DNA of 9,339 nt from JADFNO01 sp965369945 (GCA_965369945.1 CBDUST010000177.1:1-9339); one strand, 5' to 3'; positions 1 through 7,770 are shown, numbered from the stretch's first letter. Numbers and translations are program-made. The notes: generated by a model not told the origin, from the sequence alone.

Positions 1-1859
1 GCCGGTCCGATCGTCTCTACGTTGGTCCAGGTCGAGCCGTTGTCGTTGGAGATGTCGATGACAAAGATGTCGGCATTGGGACTGTTGCCCTGGTTGTTGG
101 AATACCACCGCCAATAGCCCATGATTGCGTCTGCCTCGTCGGCGAGATCGAAGACGGGGCTTGTGAGCGTCGTCTGTCCATCGTCGACGTCGTTCTCACC
201 GAGGCCGCCACCCTGTTTACCCTGCCCGGTCACGAAGCACATCGTGCCGGGGTCGGGGGTATGGTCGTCTTCAGGCTGAGCAGATGTGCCGATCGGATTA
301 ACCCGCGTCCAGACGCCTGTCGTGGCGTCATCATCCCCGCCGCCGACGATCCAATCCGAGTCGGTCTCCAAATCATCCTCCAGCGCGATTAGCACATCAG
401 CGGCGGAGAGAGTGCTGAAAGTCGTGGCCGGGGCGTTGGGGGGATCGGTGAATGTTGTGCCGCCGGCTGATTGGGCGCTCACGTAGTACGACACCGCCAG
501 ACCGCAATCGATTGCCGGGAAGACCGCGTCGTACAGATTCTCGGATACCGGCTCCATGGGGACGTCGACGAAACCCTGGCCGATGTCGTAATGCAGCATC
601 GCCGTGGCAGGTTCAATGGTCGCCTCACAGACGACCCCAATCTCTACCCGAACCGCCGTGCCACCCTGAGGATCGATCAGGTCCGGCCGGCCCTTGGGGT
701 AGGCGAAGGTCAGGGCGCCATTCAAGGTATCCGTGGGATCCAGGACAAACAGGCCGCGATTGATGTCGCTAACGATCACCGTACCGCTGGGAAAGAACGG
801 ATAGACGCTCCAAGCGCCATCGAAGCCCGCACCGTCATCCCCCGGATACGTATCGAACCACCCGACTTGGACCGGGTTGATCGGATCAGTTGCGCAGAAG
901 ATACGCAGGCCACTGCGATAGTTGGCCGCAAAGATCATGCCGCCGTGCACGTATTGGTTGTGATCGGTCGCATTCGTACCGGAGGTAACGTCACCGAGGT
1001 GCAGGGGATTATCCAAGTCGGTGATGTCGAAAACGATCGTCCGGGGAATACTGTCCAGTTCGTCGTTGATATAAAGGTATCGCTGGTCCTCGGTCCACAC
1101 CTGATGGCAGTATGACACGTTGGCGTATTCGGTGCGCGAAATCAAGACGGGGTTGGATTTGTCGGTTACATCGATGACGTCCAATCCCCTGCCCTCGCTG
1201 GCCCCGAACATGATCTGGCTACCGGCATAATCGGTATCCGGCCCCGTGTACAAGACGACCTGAGCGTCGTGCTCATACGCCCCGGACCAGGTCCCCACCT
1301 CCACCGGATTGGTCGGGTCCGAAAGATCGAAGATCACCGTGGTGGCGCTCCCGCCCGACGAGCCGCAGGTGTACAGGTATCCACTGTCGGCGTCCACCGC
1401 GATGTTGTGGTTCTGAGTCGGACAACATATCGTCCTGACTAGTGCCACCACGTGATTGTCGATGTCCGACATGTCGATCACCTGGATACCGATAGCGGAG
1501 GACACGTCCGTAACCACGTAGGCCACGTCCTGGTAGACCTTGACGTCTCCCCACAAGCTGGCGTCGTGGGAAACCGAGGCAAACCAGTCCGCGTTGGCCG
1601 GATCGGTGATCTCGACGAATGCCACTTTGTTGTCCAGGCCCATCAGCGCATATTCCCGCCCTGACGGCGAAACATAGCCCCAGCAATCGTTGCCGGAGTT
1701 CGAACCGAACGTGCCCAGATCGAGGTGGCTGTAGAGAGAGACGTTATTCGACGCGAAGTCACCGCCGGCGTTTGCTTCAGTCACGACGAGCGCCGCCAGC
1801 GCCAGCCAACCGAGCAGTGCGGTAATCGTTCGTGTGTGTGTTTTGGAAGTCAGTTTCAC
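1..1859 (-). CDS. Secreted LVIVD-repeat beta-propeller (choice-of-anchor B-like), C-terminus beyond window
   Basis: The frame is open from a GTG at 1859 to the left edge, giving 619 complete residues with no stop. The start is supported by GGAG eight bases upstream and by a signal peptide directly after it (about residues 1-31, ending TEANA/GGD). Residues about 36-375 form an LVIVD-type propeller: repeated strands such as VEITDPAN, VIDMSDI, VIFDLSDPTNPVEVG, DVIDVTDKSNPVLIS, VFDITDLDNP and IFCATDPINPVQVG, plus the histidine motifs HDAQ, CHQ and DHNQY. An Ig-like module follows (about 385-482: PDLIDPQGGTAVRVEI ... YYVSAQ). From about 485 there is another beta domain with acidic and Gly-rich stretches (GGGDDDATTG ... 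SPVFDLADEADAIMGYW), which runs off the edge. The role is unknown; export to the periplasm or cell surface is inferred. The propeller is paralogous to the gene at 4232-2664, but the C-terminal modules differ. The preceding gene ends 73 bp upstream, so co-transcription is plausible. Confidence 0.88.
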   Translation of the reverse strand, partial: MKLTSKTHTRTITALLGWLALAALVVTEANAGGDFASNNVSLYSHLDLGTFGSNSGNDCWGYVSPSGREYALMGLDNKVAFVEITDPANADWFASVSHDASLWGDVKVYQDVAYVVTDVSSAIGIQVIDMSDIDNHVVALVRTICCPTQNHNIAVDADSGYLYTCGSSGGSATTVIFDLSDPTNPVEVGTWSGAYEHDAQVVLYTGPDTDYAGSQIMFGASEGRGLDVIDVTDKSNPVLISRTEYANVSYCHQVWTEDQRYLYINDELDSIPRTIVFDITDLDNPLHLGDVTSGTNATDHNQYVHGGMIFAANYRSGLRIFCATDPINPVQVGWFDTYPGDDGAGFDGAWSVYPFFPSGTVIVSDINRGLFVLDPTDTLNGALTFAYPKGRPDLIDPQGGTAVRVEIGVVCEATIEPATAMLHYDIGQGFVDVPMEPVSENLYDAVFPAIDCGLAVSYYVSAQSAGGTTFTDPPNAPATTFSTLSAADVLIALEDDLETDSDWIVGGGDDDATTGVWTRVNPIGTSAQPEDDHTPDPGTMCFVTGQGKQGGGLGENDVDDGQTTLTSPVFDLADEADAIMGYWRWYSNNQGNSPNADIFVIDISNDNGSTWTNVETIGP

Positions 1860-1871
1860 GTTCTTATCTCC

Positions 1872-1887
1872 ACGGTCTGTTGACCGT
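1872..1887. repeat. Perfect 6-bp inverted repeat in the intergenic gap
   Basis: ACGGTC, a 4-base loop, then GACCGT, lying just upstream of the ribosome-binding site of the GTG-started propeller gene. In the minus-strand transcript it could form a short leader hairpin, or as DNA it could be a small operator. There is no U-tract after it, so it is not a good terminator. Confidence 0.35.
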
Positions 1888-1932
1888 TTGTAGTTCAGGG
1901 TGTCATCGTCCTTCGATGCATTCGCAGCCGGG

Positions 1933-2430
1933 TCAGTCGCCTGCCGAACCGACCTGAAGGTCGCCGAGGAACACTTCACCGTCCGCTTCGAAGACCACCT
2001 TGCCCTTGCTGCCAACGCACTTGATGGCGAATCGATCAGCCTTGCGCGACGAGGCGTTGTCTCGAGCGGTGACCGTCACGGACACCGGATCATTGTGCAG
2101 GGCGCCCTTTCCGGAGAATCTCACTCGGTGTCGACCAAACGAAGCTCTTTCGATGTTACTCAAGCGAACGATGACCTCGGGGAACATCATTTCGTGGTGA
2201 TCTTCAGCAGCGAAAAGCAGCGACCCGGTGATCTGGCCGTCCACCTGCCGCAGATCGAATTTGAAGTACCCGCGACCCTCACCCTCGTGGCCGAAGGCCA
2301 TGGAACCGTGTCCGACGGCGGAAAACTCCGCGTCAGCCGCTGCCGCACTCGGCAGCCCGGCTGAGGCGATCAGCAGTGAGAAAGCGGCAGCGAAAAGTGC
2401 AACTGCAACGATACGTACGAGCCTGTTCAT
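1933..2430 (-). CDS. Small secreted beta-rich protein of unknown function
   Basis: A 165-residue protein. The ATG at 2430 is preceded by a strong ribosome-binding site (CTGGAGG, eight bases away). Residues 1-32 are a clear signal peptide (NRLVR, then a long Ala/Leu/Ile core, then a run of Ala before DAEF). The mature part, about 130 residues, is an alternating beta pattern: GHGSMAFGHEGEGRGYFKFD, GQITGSLLF, VIVRLSNIERA, VRFSGKGAL, VSVTVTARDN, DRFAIKCVG, KVVFEADGEVFLGDLQVG. This RG.F.F / G.I.GSL.F / DRF.I.C order resembles small secreted beta-sandwich domains that recur in bacterial exported proteins, sometimes next to choice-of-anchor proteins. I cannot name the family with certainty. No catalytic motif is visible, and there is a single Cys in the mature chain. 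It lies between two propeller genes on the same strand and probably heads a two-gene unit with the gene starting at 1859. Confidence 0.85.
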   Translation of the reverse strand: MNRLVRIVAVALFAAAFSLLIASAGLPSAAAADAEFSAVGHGSMAFGHEGEGRGYFKFDLRQVDGQITGSLLFAAEDHHEMMFPEVIVRLSNIERASFGRHRVRFSGKGALHNDPVSVTVTARDNASSRKADRFAIKCVGSKGKVVFEADGEVFLGDLQVGSAGD

Positions 2431-2663
2431 TGATGTGTCCTCCAGTTCATTACCACACAGTCGACAGTGCGCGGCCTGCCCGAAAGCGCACTCAGGGCGT
2501 CACAACGGCTGATCGATCCCGCCCAATTCGAGTCGACTGCCCTCTCCTTCACCCCATGAAGGGTGAGCGTGGCAGAAGATACGCCGCCGATTAGTGAAAC
2601 TATAGTCCCAGCTTGGGACGGCCACAAGGCTTAAATTGTCTGAATAGGCAGGCTGAGCGGTCG
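2431..2663. other. Intergenic region between two minus-strand genes, with two short hairpins
   Basis: 233 bp without a convincing gene. It holds two perfect inverted repeats: GTCCCA/TGGGAC at 2605-2619 (3-base loop) and TCACCC/GGGTGA at 2549-2566 (6-base loop). The first lies just downstream of the propeller gene ending at 2664, but on the minus strand it is followed by TATAGTTTCAC rather than a T-run, so it is only a weak terminator candidate. The promoter of the small secreted gene should lie here, but I see no convincing -35/-10 pair. Confidence 0.3.
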
Positions 2664-4232
2664 CTAGTTACATGTGTTCCAGTAGACCTGGTCAATGCAA
2701 TCCGTCCATGGGAACTGGAATATGATTCCCGCTTGACGAACCTCGTATCGAGTCCTCACGTTACCAGTGCCCGGCTCTACGTGATCCGCCGGTACGCCGG
2801 GGAACGTCCTGACCACATCGGTGTTGAAGCCTTGCGATGCCGTACCAACAATCTCCCACGAATTCGTGTTGTAGTTCCAGTACGAGATTGTGAGTTCCAA
2901 ACCGGGGGTGTTGGCCGACGATTCGAACGTCACGTCGAGCGAAGCTGGAGAATCGGTTGGCAACGTTCCATCAAAATCCAACGTGATCGGCGCTTCGGAT
3001 GGGAAGATCGTGATGCCAAGGTCGTGACACAGATCCATGTCATCAGAGGCCAGCACGTCGTCGAGCGTACCGGAATCCAAGAATCCGCGGAACGCACTGA
3101 ACGAGTCGGGTGGGGTTGTATTCGCTCCTGCGACCGCGTCACTGACATCAAGCACAAACAACCCGCCGCTTCGATCACTGACAATCACGGTTCCGCTGGG
3201 GAAGAACGGATAGCAGGACCACGCGCCGGCAAAGTCCGCGGAATCGTTGGCTGGGTAGGTATCGAAGAACCCGACCTCGACCGGGTTCACAGGATCGCAT
3301 GCGTCAAAGATGCGCAGGCCGCTTGTGTAGTTGGCCTCGAAGATGAAGCCGTCGCGCAAGTACAGGTTGTGGTCGATCGCCGTTGGCGCGGTTGATGAGA
3401 ATTCGTTGATGAGTGTGGGATCTGACAGATCGCTCACATCAAACACCAACGTGCGCTGGATATCGTCAATCTCATCATTGACGTAGTAGTATTGGCGATC
3501 GTCTGAGAGCCAGCCTTGATGCGTGTAGGCAGAATTGGCGTAGCCCGTACTGCCCACGAGGAACATGTCAGACTTGTCGGTCACGTCGACGATATCCAGC
3601 TTGCCGCTCCAGCCGGCACAGACGAACGCGATCTGCCGACCAGCGTATTTCCCCTCGGTGTAGGTCACGACCTGGACATCATGGGCGTCACCGTTCCAAA
3701 TCCCGGCGAGGACCGGCGCTTCGGGATTCGCCAAGTCCAGCGCAACCATCGGTCCGCCGACGGCCAGGTAAAGGAACCCACTCACTTCGTCAACGGCAAG
3801 GTTGTGCGTTGCGCCTTCCGGAAATGAATCAACGAGTGTGATGATGCCATCGTCGATTTGCGACACATCGATGACGTTCAATGGCCCACCGTCGTAGCTG
3901 GAATAGACATAGTGTCCAAACACTTTCATATCCTTAGCCTGGGTAGAAGTGTTGATAATGTCCACGATAACCGGGTTGAACGGATCGGTGATCTCGACGA
4001 AACCGGGGCCTTGCTCCAGCCCGATGATGGCGTACTCCCGGCCCGAGGGAGAGGTGTAGCCCCAGCAGTCTTCCGCGAAATCTGCGTTCTCCAATTGCGC
4101 CAGCGAGAGATGGCTGTACAGCGAAACGTTCTCAGCCGGGAATCCATCAGCCCAAGCCGAGTTAGTCGTGAAGACTGTCAATGCGGCACAACCAGCCGCC
4201 GCCAGAGCGATCCTGATACGACAATGTGACAT
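2664..4232 (-). CDS. Secreted LVIVD-repeat beta-propeller with C-terminal planctomycete beta-sandwich module
   Basis: A 522-residue protein. I chose the ATG at 4232 because a signal peptide starts there (residues 1-28, SHCRIRIALAAAGC ... SAWA/DG) and a purine-rich site GGAAGGAAG precedes it; the in-frame extension upstream to 4601 reads through the previous gene's terminator. Residues about 34-365 are the propeller: VEITDPFNPVIVD, NVIDVSQIDDG, ALDLANPEAPVLAG, DIVDVTDKSDMFLVG, VFDVSDLSDP, IFDACDPVNPVEVG and GLFVLDVSD blades, with histidine motifs THNLAVD, HDVQ, THQ and DHNLY, and the motif GAWSCYPFFPSGTVIVSD shared with its paralogue at 1859. Residues about 374-522 are a separate beta-sandwich (FRGFLDSGTLDDVLASDD ... 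FQFPWTDCIDQVYW). That module is nearly the same as the tail of the gene at 5701-4586. The function is unknown; extracellular binding or a structural role is inferred. A weak lipobox-like AAGC at residue 15 is probably not used. Confidence 0.9.
   Translation of the reverse strand: MSHCRIRIALAAAGCAALTVFTTNSAWADGFPAENVSLYSHLSLAQLENADFAEDCWGYTSPSGREYAIIGLEQGPGFVEITDPFNPVIVDIINTSTQAKDMKVFGHYVYSSYDGGPLNVIDVSQIDDGIITLVDSFPEGATHNLAVDEVSGFLYLAVGGPMVALDLANPEAPVLAGIWNGDAHDVQVVTYTEGKYAGRQIAFVCAGWSGKLDIVDVTDKSDMFLVGSTGYANSAYTHQGWLSDDRQYYYVNDEIDDIQRTLVFDVSDLSDPTLINEFSSTAPTAIDHNLYLRDGFIFEANYTSGLRIFDACDPVNPVEVGFFDTYPANDSADFAGAWSCYPFFPSGTVIVSDRSGGLFVLDVSDAVAGANTTPPDSFSAFRGFLDSGTLDDVLASDDMDLCHDLGITIFPSEAPITLDFDGTLPTDSPASLDVTFESSANTPGLELTISYWNYNTNSWEIVGTASQGFNTDVVRTFPGVPADHVEPGTGNVRTRYEVRQAGIIFQFPWTDCIDQVYWNTCN
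2688..3116 (-). repeat. Module duplication, copy A (C-terminal beta-sandwich)
   Basis: This segment aligns without any gap to 4607-5035 at a constant offset of 1919 bp. In the stretch 2881-2940 I count 57 of 60 bases identical to 4800-4859. The encoded modules match at 128 of 148 residues by hand count. Homology starts at the shared TPPD linker of the proteins and fades at the last few codons, so the duplicated unit corresponds to one protein domain. Confidence 0.9.
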
Positions 4233-4585
4233 CGAATCTTCCTTCCGATTTCTGCTTCCGGGACAAGAAGCCGTCCAGTTCCTGCCATTCCCCGTGGGCG
4301 ATTCACCACCGATGCTACCAGTCATTCGTGACCTGAACAAGAGAATTCGTCGGCAAAGCGTCTGGATCAACCTGCCTGCTTCAGCGGCATGGCCCGCAAG
4401 ATCAGTGGAAATGTGGCCCGCCGGCTGCTCCCGATAGCACCGAGCTTTTCTGCTTCGTCTGCTGCGACGAAAATGGCGATGGCAACTCCCAAGTGACCAA
4501 CGACATCCACTCATGATCCCAGACAAAAAAACCGGGCGCCAAGTTGGCGCCCGGTGAAGAATATTGATATCGGCTGATCGAGTTG
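4233..4585. other. Intergenic region containing a terminator; otherwise no gene seen
   Basis: 353 bp between two minus-strand genes. Apart from the strong hairpin terminator near 4531-4554, I see no supported gene. It must hold the promoter for the propeller gene starting at 4232; the best minus-strand candidate I found (TTGTTC, 17 bases, TAGCAT) is weak, so I do not annotate it separately. Confidence 0.4.
4524..4554 (-). terminator. Rho-independent terminator of the minus-strand gene ending at 4586
   Basis: On the minus strand the sequence reads ACCGGGCGCC, loop AACTT, GGCGCCCGGT followed by seven T. The 10-bp GC-rich stem is perfect and begins about 31 bases after the stop codon. It separates this gene from the downstream propeller gene, so the two probably have separate transcripts. 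Confidence 0.93.
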
Positions 4586-5701
4586 CTAGCTCGTTGTCCA
4601 AAAGAGCTGGTCAATGCAATCCGTCCATGGGAATTGGAATATGATGCCCACTTGACGAACCTCGTATCGAGTCCTCACGGCGCCAGTACCCGCCTCTACG
4701 TGATCCGCCGGTACGCCGTTGAACGTCCTGACAGTATCGACGTTGAAGCCTTGGCTTGCCGTACCAACTTCATCCCAGGAATTGGTGTTGTAGTTCCAGA
4801 ATGAGATTGTGAGTTCCAAACCGGGGGTGTTCGCCGACGATTCGAACGTCACGTCGAGCGAGCCTGGAGAATCGTTTGGCAACGTTCCGAAGAAATCCAG
4901 CGTGATCGGAGCTTCGGATGGGAAGATTGTGATGCCTAGGTCGTGACACAGATCGATGTCATCCGAGGCCAGAACGTCGGCCAGCGTACCGGAATCCAAG
5001 AATCCGCGGAACGCATTGAACTCGTCGGGTGGAGTTATGTTTTCGTCGACCAGTGTGCCGCTATCGCCGGGATTGTTGGTCCACGTTGACGCACCTTTCG
5101 TGAGGGCGTAGTCATCCTGGTTGTTCGTGCTCTGAGCCGTCGCCGAACCCTGGAACTGCAGCGCTTGCAGGGTGTCGGCTGGCAGCGGGCCGTCGTAGGG
5201 CGGGCCGAACTCTCCATCGGCGTCGTTGAACATCGACCCCGTTGTGTCGCCGCTGTACTTCTTCCCGCCCCAAGACAGTCGCCAAAACACGGTGCCCCCG
5301 AAATTGTCCTCGAAGGTCATCGTACCTGCGGCAAGGTAACTTTCGGGGATCAGGTTCGTCAAAATGAAGTCCGCTGGGATGGGGTTATCGGTTAGGCTCG
5401 TGAAGTTGGGGCTGGTGATCAGGATTCGGTCACCGGTGTTGCAGCCGGGAACGTCGGCGGTGAACTCGATCAAAAGAACGGGGTTTTCGCCGGCCGCATC
5501 GCGAACCCAGAGCTTCGAGCCGGTGACGGAACACTCAAAGTCGAAACGCATTCGAAGCTGAATCGCCTGGGCAGTGACATCGCTGTTGACACCTCCGATC
5601 ACTTGCTCGATCTGCATGAGGTGAAACGCGGCAGGGGCAGGCATCGCCGCCCCCGCGATGAAACTACAGGCCGAAAGAACCAAGACACACTTTCGAAGCA
5701 T
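4586..5701 (-). CDS. Secreted two-domain protein of a planctomycete-type family with duplicated C-terminal beta-sandwich
   Basis: A 371-residue protein. The ATG at 5701 is preceded by GAGGAGGG nine bases upstream; the longer in-frame extension to 5860 lacks such support and would hide the signal peptide. Residues 1-24 are the signal (LRKCVLVLSAC ... PAPA/AFH). The short LSAC could be a lipobox, but the hydrophobic stretch before Cys12 is very short. Residues about 25-150 are a compact domain beginning FHLMQIEQVIGGVN and including AQAIQLRMRF, LWVRDAAGENPVLLIEF, DRILITSPNF and MTFEDNFGGTVFWRLSWGG, a pattern I associate with exported planctomycete proteins of unknown role. An Asn/Thr/Asp-rich linker (about 150-222) leads to the module at 223-371 (FRGFLDSGTLADVLASDD ... 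FPWTDCIDQLFW), shared with the next gene on the same strand. No enzymatic motif is visible. Confidence 0.9.
   Translation of the reverse strand: MLRKCVLVLSACSFIAGAAMPAPAAFHLMQIEQVIGGVNSDVTAQAIQLRMRFDFECSVTGSKLWVRDAAGENPVLLIEFTADVPGCNTGDRILITSPNFTSLTDNPIPADFILTNLIPESYLAAGTMTFEDNFGGTVFWRLSWGGKKYSGDTTGSMFNDADGEFGPPYDGPLPADTLQALQFQGSATAQSTNNQDDYALTKGASTWTNNPGDSGTLVDENITPPDEFNAFRGFLDSGTLADVLASDDIDLCHDLGITIFPSEAPITLDFFGTLPNDSPGSLDVTFESSANTPGLELTISFWNYNTNSWDEVGTASQGFNVDTVRTFNGVPADHVEAGTGAVRTRYEVRQVGIIFQFPWTDCIDQLFWTTS
4607..5035 (-). repeat. Module duplication, copy B (C-terminal beta-sandwich)
   Basis: Partner of 2688-3116, ungapped. Here the module is fused behind a quite different N-terminal domain, which indicates that the module moved or was converted as a unit between neighbouring genes. 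Confidence 0.9.
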
Positions 5702-6037
5702 TCTGCGATACCCTCCTCGCTGTTTCCGGTCCACTGCCCCTGAAGTCGTCTGGTGACCTAGGGAGCATCTGGCACTGGATGCCGGGCGTCCATAGTCGCC
5801 CCTATTAACAGGTGCCCCCGTGCGACCAAGCGGGAACAATGTACCACAGGCGGGCTGCATCCAAGCAACATTTGTGAGACATCAGCCCGGAGGCCCACCG
5901 CAAACTCATGTTGGCGGACGAGCTGGTCCTTGCGACATTCCAGATTTGTTTTCGTAGCCGGCCCGGTCCTGGTTTCCGGCAGGGCCGGCCATCGGAAATG
6001 GCGCCACAATAAGGGCGAATTTCGCGGTATTTGCAGC

Positions 6038-6066
6038 TTGCCCATGGGTTGTCGGCGGATTATGTT
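6038..6066 (+). promoter_or_regulatory. Weak sigma70-like promoter candidate for the sugar dehydrogenase gene
   Basis: TTGCCC (4 of 6 consensus) and TATGTT (4 of 6) are separated by 17 bases. It lies about 190 bases before the start at 6257, implying a long leader that includes the inverted repeat at 6129-6158. Matches of this quality occur by chance, and planctomycete promoters are poorly known. Confidence 0.18.
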
Positions 6067-6128
6067 CCTCTAGACCGTCTGATGCAGATGGTTGCGGCGC
6101 TTCAGGCATATCCACAGGCTGAATTATC

Positions 6129-6158
6129 GCCCATTGGCCTGGTCAAGCCCGAATGGGC
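6129..6158. repeat. 7-bp inverted repeat upstream of the dehydrogenase gene
   Basis: GCCCATT and its exact reverse complement AATGGGC are 16 bases apart, about 100 bases before the start codon. It could be an operator or a leader hairpin; no factor can be named. Confidence 0.3.
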
Positions 6159-6256
6159 TGTGCGTCGTCGAGGGAGTCCGGGACGTCTTGTAAGAAACTC
6201 GGCTCGCCGGCCCCCACCCTTCCTGCGCCGAGGAGATTGAGAAAGGAACTGCTCAG

Positions 6257-7657
6257 ATGTGTCACACACGGTTTCCCACGCTGGCGTTGGTCTGTACATG
6301 TGCAATGACATCCGGTGCGCTCGCTCAGCCGAGCCTGACCGGGCCGACTAACGCGGAAGGCAACGGCATCGAGGCGCTGACGACAGTGCGAGTGGCCGGC
6401 AACCTGGATCACGTCGTCTTCGTCACCTACGCGCCTGGTGACTTCACCCGTCTGTTCATCGTAGAAAAACGAGGGCGCATCAAGATCCTCAACCTGAAGA
6501 CCGGCGTTATGAACGCCCAACTGTTCCTGGATATTGACAGCCTGGTCGCCGGCGGCACGAGCACCAACAGCGAACAGGGCTTGCTCGGTTTGGCGTTCCA
6601 CCCGAATTATCAAGACAACGGGTACTTCTACGTCAACTACACTTCGCCCGCTACAACAATTCGCCGCTATTCCGTCTCGGCTGATCCGGACATCGCCGAT
6701 GCGGCCAGTGGGCTCACCCTGCTGACCATCGGCCAGCCCTTTTCCAACCACAACGGCGGGTGGATCGACTTCGGTCCCAACGATGGCTATTTGTACATCT
6801 CCTCTGGTGACGGCGGAAGTGCCAACGACCCGGGGAATCGTGCGCAGGACATCACCGACCAACTGCTAGGTAAGATGCTGCGCATCGATGTTGACGCCAA
6901 TGATGCCGGCAACTACGGCATCCCTGTGGACAACCCGTTTGTCGGCATTACCGGCGACGATGAGATCTGGGCGTACGGATTACGAAACCCCTGGCGCGCA
7001 AGCTTCGATCGATCGACCGGCGACCTGTACATCGCCGACGTTGGTCAAAACGCTTGGGAGGAGATCAACGTCCAGCCGGCTGACAGCATCGGCGGGGAGA
7101 ACTACGGCTGGCGCTGCTATGAAGGCGATCATTCGTTTAACCTCGCCAACTGTTCACCGCCGGACACGATGGTCTTTCCCGTCCATGAGTACAACCACGC
7201 GCTGGGTCTGAGCCTCACCGGCGGGTATGTGTATCGCGGCTGCGCCATTCCCACGCTCGACGGGACCTATTTCTTCGCCGACTGGTTTCTCGCGCGCCTC
7301 TGGAGCTTCAACTACGACGGTAACAATGTACAGAATTTCACGTCACGGATTGCGGAGCTGTCGCCTTCCCAAGACGGATTCGGCATCAACCAGATTTCGG
7401 CCTTCGGCGAGGACGCGGCCGGCGAGCTGTACATCGTTGATCAAGGGAGCGGGGCCAGCGGGCAGGTCTTCAAAGTCATCCCGGTCAATCCCACGATCTC
7501 GCCGGCAGACTTTAACTGTGACGGTGTGGTCAGCGCCGGTGACCTGCTGTTCTTGCTTGCCTCTTGGGGCGACTGCGACGGCTGTCGGGCCGACCTTGAC
7601 GGGGATCACGTCGTCGGCGCTTCGGAGGTATTGTTTTTACTGAGCGAATGGGGCTGA
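6257..7657 (+). CDS. Secreted PQQ-type glucose/sorbosone dehydrogenase-like protein with dockerin-like tail
   Basis: A 466-residue protein; ATG preceded by AAAGGA nine bases upstream. Residues 1-23 are a signal peptide (cleavage likely ALA/Q). Residues about 40-408 are a six-bladed propeller of the soluble quinoprotein sugar dehydrogenase family: RLFIVEKRGRIKIL, EQGLLGLAFHPNYQDNGYFY, SNHNGGWIDFGPNDGYLYIS, LLGKMLRIDVD, EIWAYGLRNPWRASFD, DLYIADVGQNAWEEIN and GENYGWRCYEG. By family analogy His165 in SNHNGG is the catalytic base and Arg243 in GLRNPW lies at the quinone site. The expected reaction is oxidation of an aldose or related sugar alcohol using PQQ bound with calcium; the substrate cannot be told. 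Residues 418-438 and 446-466 are two dockerin-like EF-hand repeats (DFNCDGVVSAGD, DLDGDHVVGASE, each ending in a LLxxWG helix), typical of exported planctomycete proteins. A terminator follows about 35 bases after the stop. Confidence 0.9.
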   Translation: MCHTRFPTLALVCTCAMTSGALAQPSLTGPTNAEGNGIEALTTVRVAGNLDHVVFVTYAPGDFTRLFIVEKRGRIKILNLKTGVMNAQLFLDIDSLVAGGTSTNSEQGLLGLAFHPNYQDNGYFYVNYTSPATTIRRYSVSADPDIADAASGLTLLTIGQPFSNHNGGWIDFGPNDGYLYISSGDGGSANDPGNRAQDITDQLLGKMLRIDVDANDAGNYGIPVDNPFVGITGDDEIWAYGLRNPWRASFDRSTGDLYIADVGQNAWEEINVQPADSIGGENYGWRCYEGDHSFNLANCSPPDTMVFPVHEYNHALGLSLTGGYVYRGCAIPTLDGTYFFADWFLARLWSFNYDGNNVQNFTSRIAELSPSQDGFGINQISAFGEDAAGELYIVDQGSGASGQVFKVIPVNPTISPADFNCDGVVSAGDLLFLLASWGDCDGCRADLDGDHVVGASEVLFLLSEWG

Positions 7658-7691
7658 ATCGACCTCCATACGCAGAAGCACAAAAAGCCAC

Positions 7692-7724
7692 AGGGCCGGC
7701 CTGACTCGCTGCGCCGGCCTTTTT
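7692..7724 (+). terminator. Rho-independent terminator of the dehydrogenase gene
   Basis: GGCCGGC (7694-7700) and GCCGGCC (7713-7719) form a perfect 7-bp stem with a 12-base loop, followed directly by five T. A-rich sequence precedes it. Confidence 0.85.
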
Positions 7725-7740
7725 CTACACCAACGCCCCC

Positions 7741-7770
7741 CTGATTCAGCATGATTCAGCATGATTCAGC
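7741..7770. repeat. Three tandem 10-bp repeats
   Basis: Three head-to-tail copies of (C/A)TGATTCAGC. The third is followed by AGCGAATGGGGC (7768-7779), which also occurs at the end of the dehydrogenase gene (7643-7654), so this patch may derive from slippage plus a short duplication of the gene end. Confidence 0.85.

Larger units (their letters stand above)
5702..6256. other. Divergent 555-bp non-coding region
   Basis: It lies between oppositely transcribed genes starting at 5701 (minus) and 6257 (plus), so it should contain both promoters. No reading frame here has a ribosome-binding site together with a protein-like composition. Visible elements are a 7-bp inverted repeat GCCCATT/AATGGGC (6129-6135 and 6152-6158) and a weak sigma70-like pair at 6038-6066. 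Nothing else stands out. Confidence 0.5.

Noticed and set aside
471..1115. A 214-codon plus-strand reading frame inside the left propeller gene
   Set aside because: It is an antisense shadow. The minus-strand frame has a start with ribosome-binding site, a signal peptide and recognisable repeats; the plus frame has none of these.
2613..3395. A 260-codon plus-strand reading frame over the second propeller gene
   Set aside because: Antisense shadow in GC-rich DNA. It looks conserved between the two module copies only because the underlying DNA is duplicated.
4440..4518. Plus-strand stretch reading like a calcium-loop (DENGDGNSQVTND)
   Set aside because: A single loop-like match with no paired second repeat, no start and no continuing frame; it lies in the intergenic region just left of a minus-strand terminator and is probably chance.
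4233..4601. N-terminal extension of the second propeller gene to an ATG at 4601
   Set aside because: It would place the start upstream of a strong terminator and within the end of the previous gene, and would bury a good signal peptide 123 residues inside.
5660..5701. Lipoprotein interpretation of the two-domain protein (LSAC at residues 9-12)
   Set aside because: The hydrophobic part before the Cys is very short and the hydrophobic stretch continues past it to a normal PAPA/A cleavage site. I keep it only as a minor alternative.
5702..5860. N-terminal extension of the two-domain gene to an ATG at 5860
   Set aside because: The extension has no signal-like or conserved features, and the ATG at 5701 has an excellent ribosome-binding site followed by a signal peptide.
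5758..6311. Several 65-95-codon frames on both strands in the divergent intergenic region
   Set aside because: No ribosome-binding sites, compositions rich in Arg/Pro typical of chance frames in GC-rich DNA, and mutual overlap.
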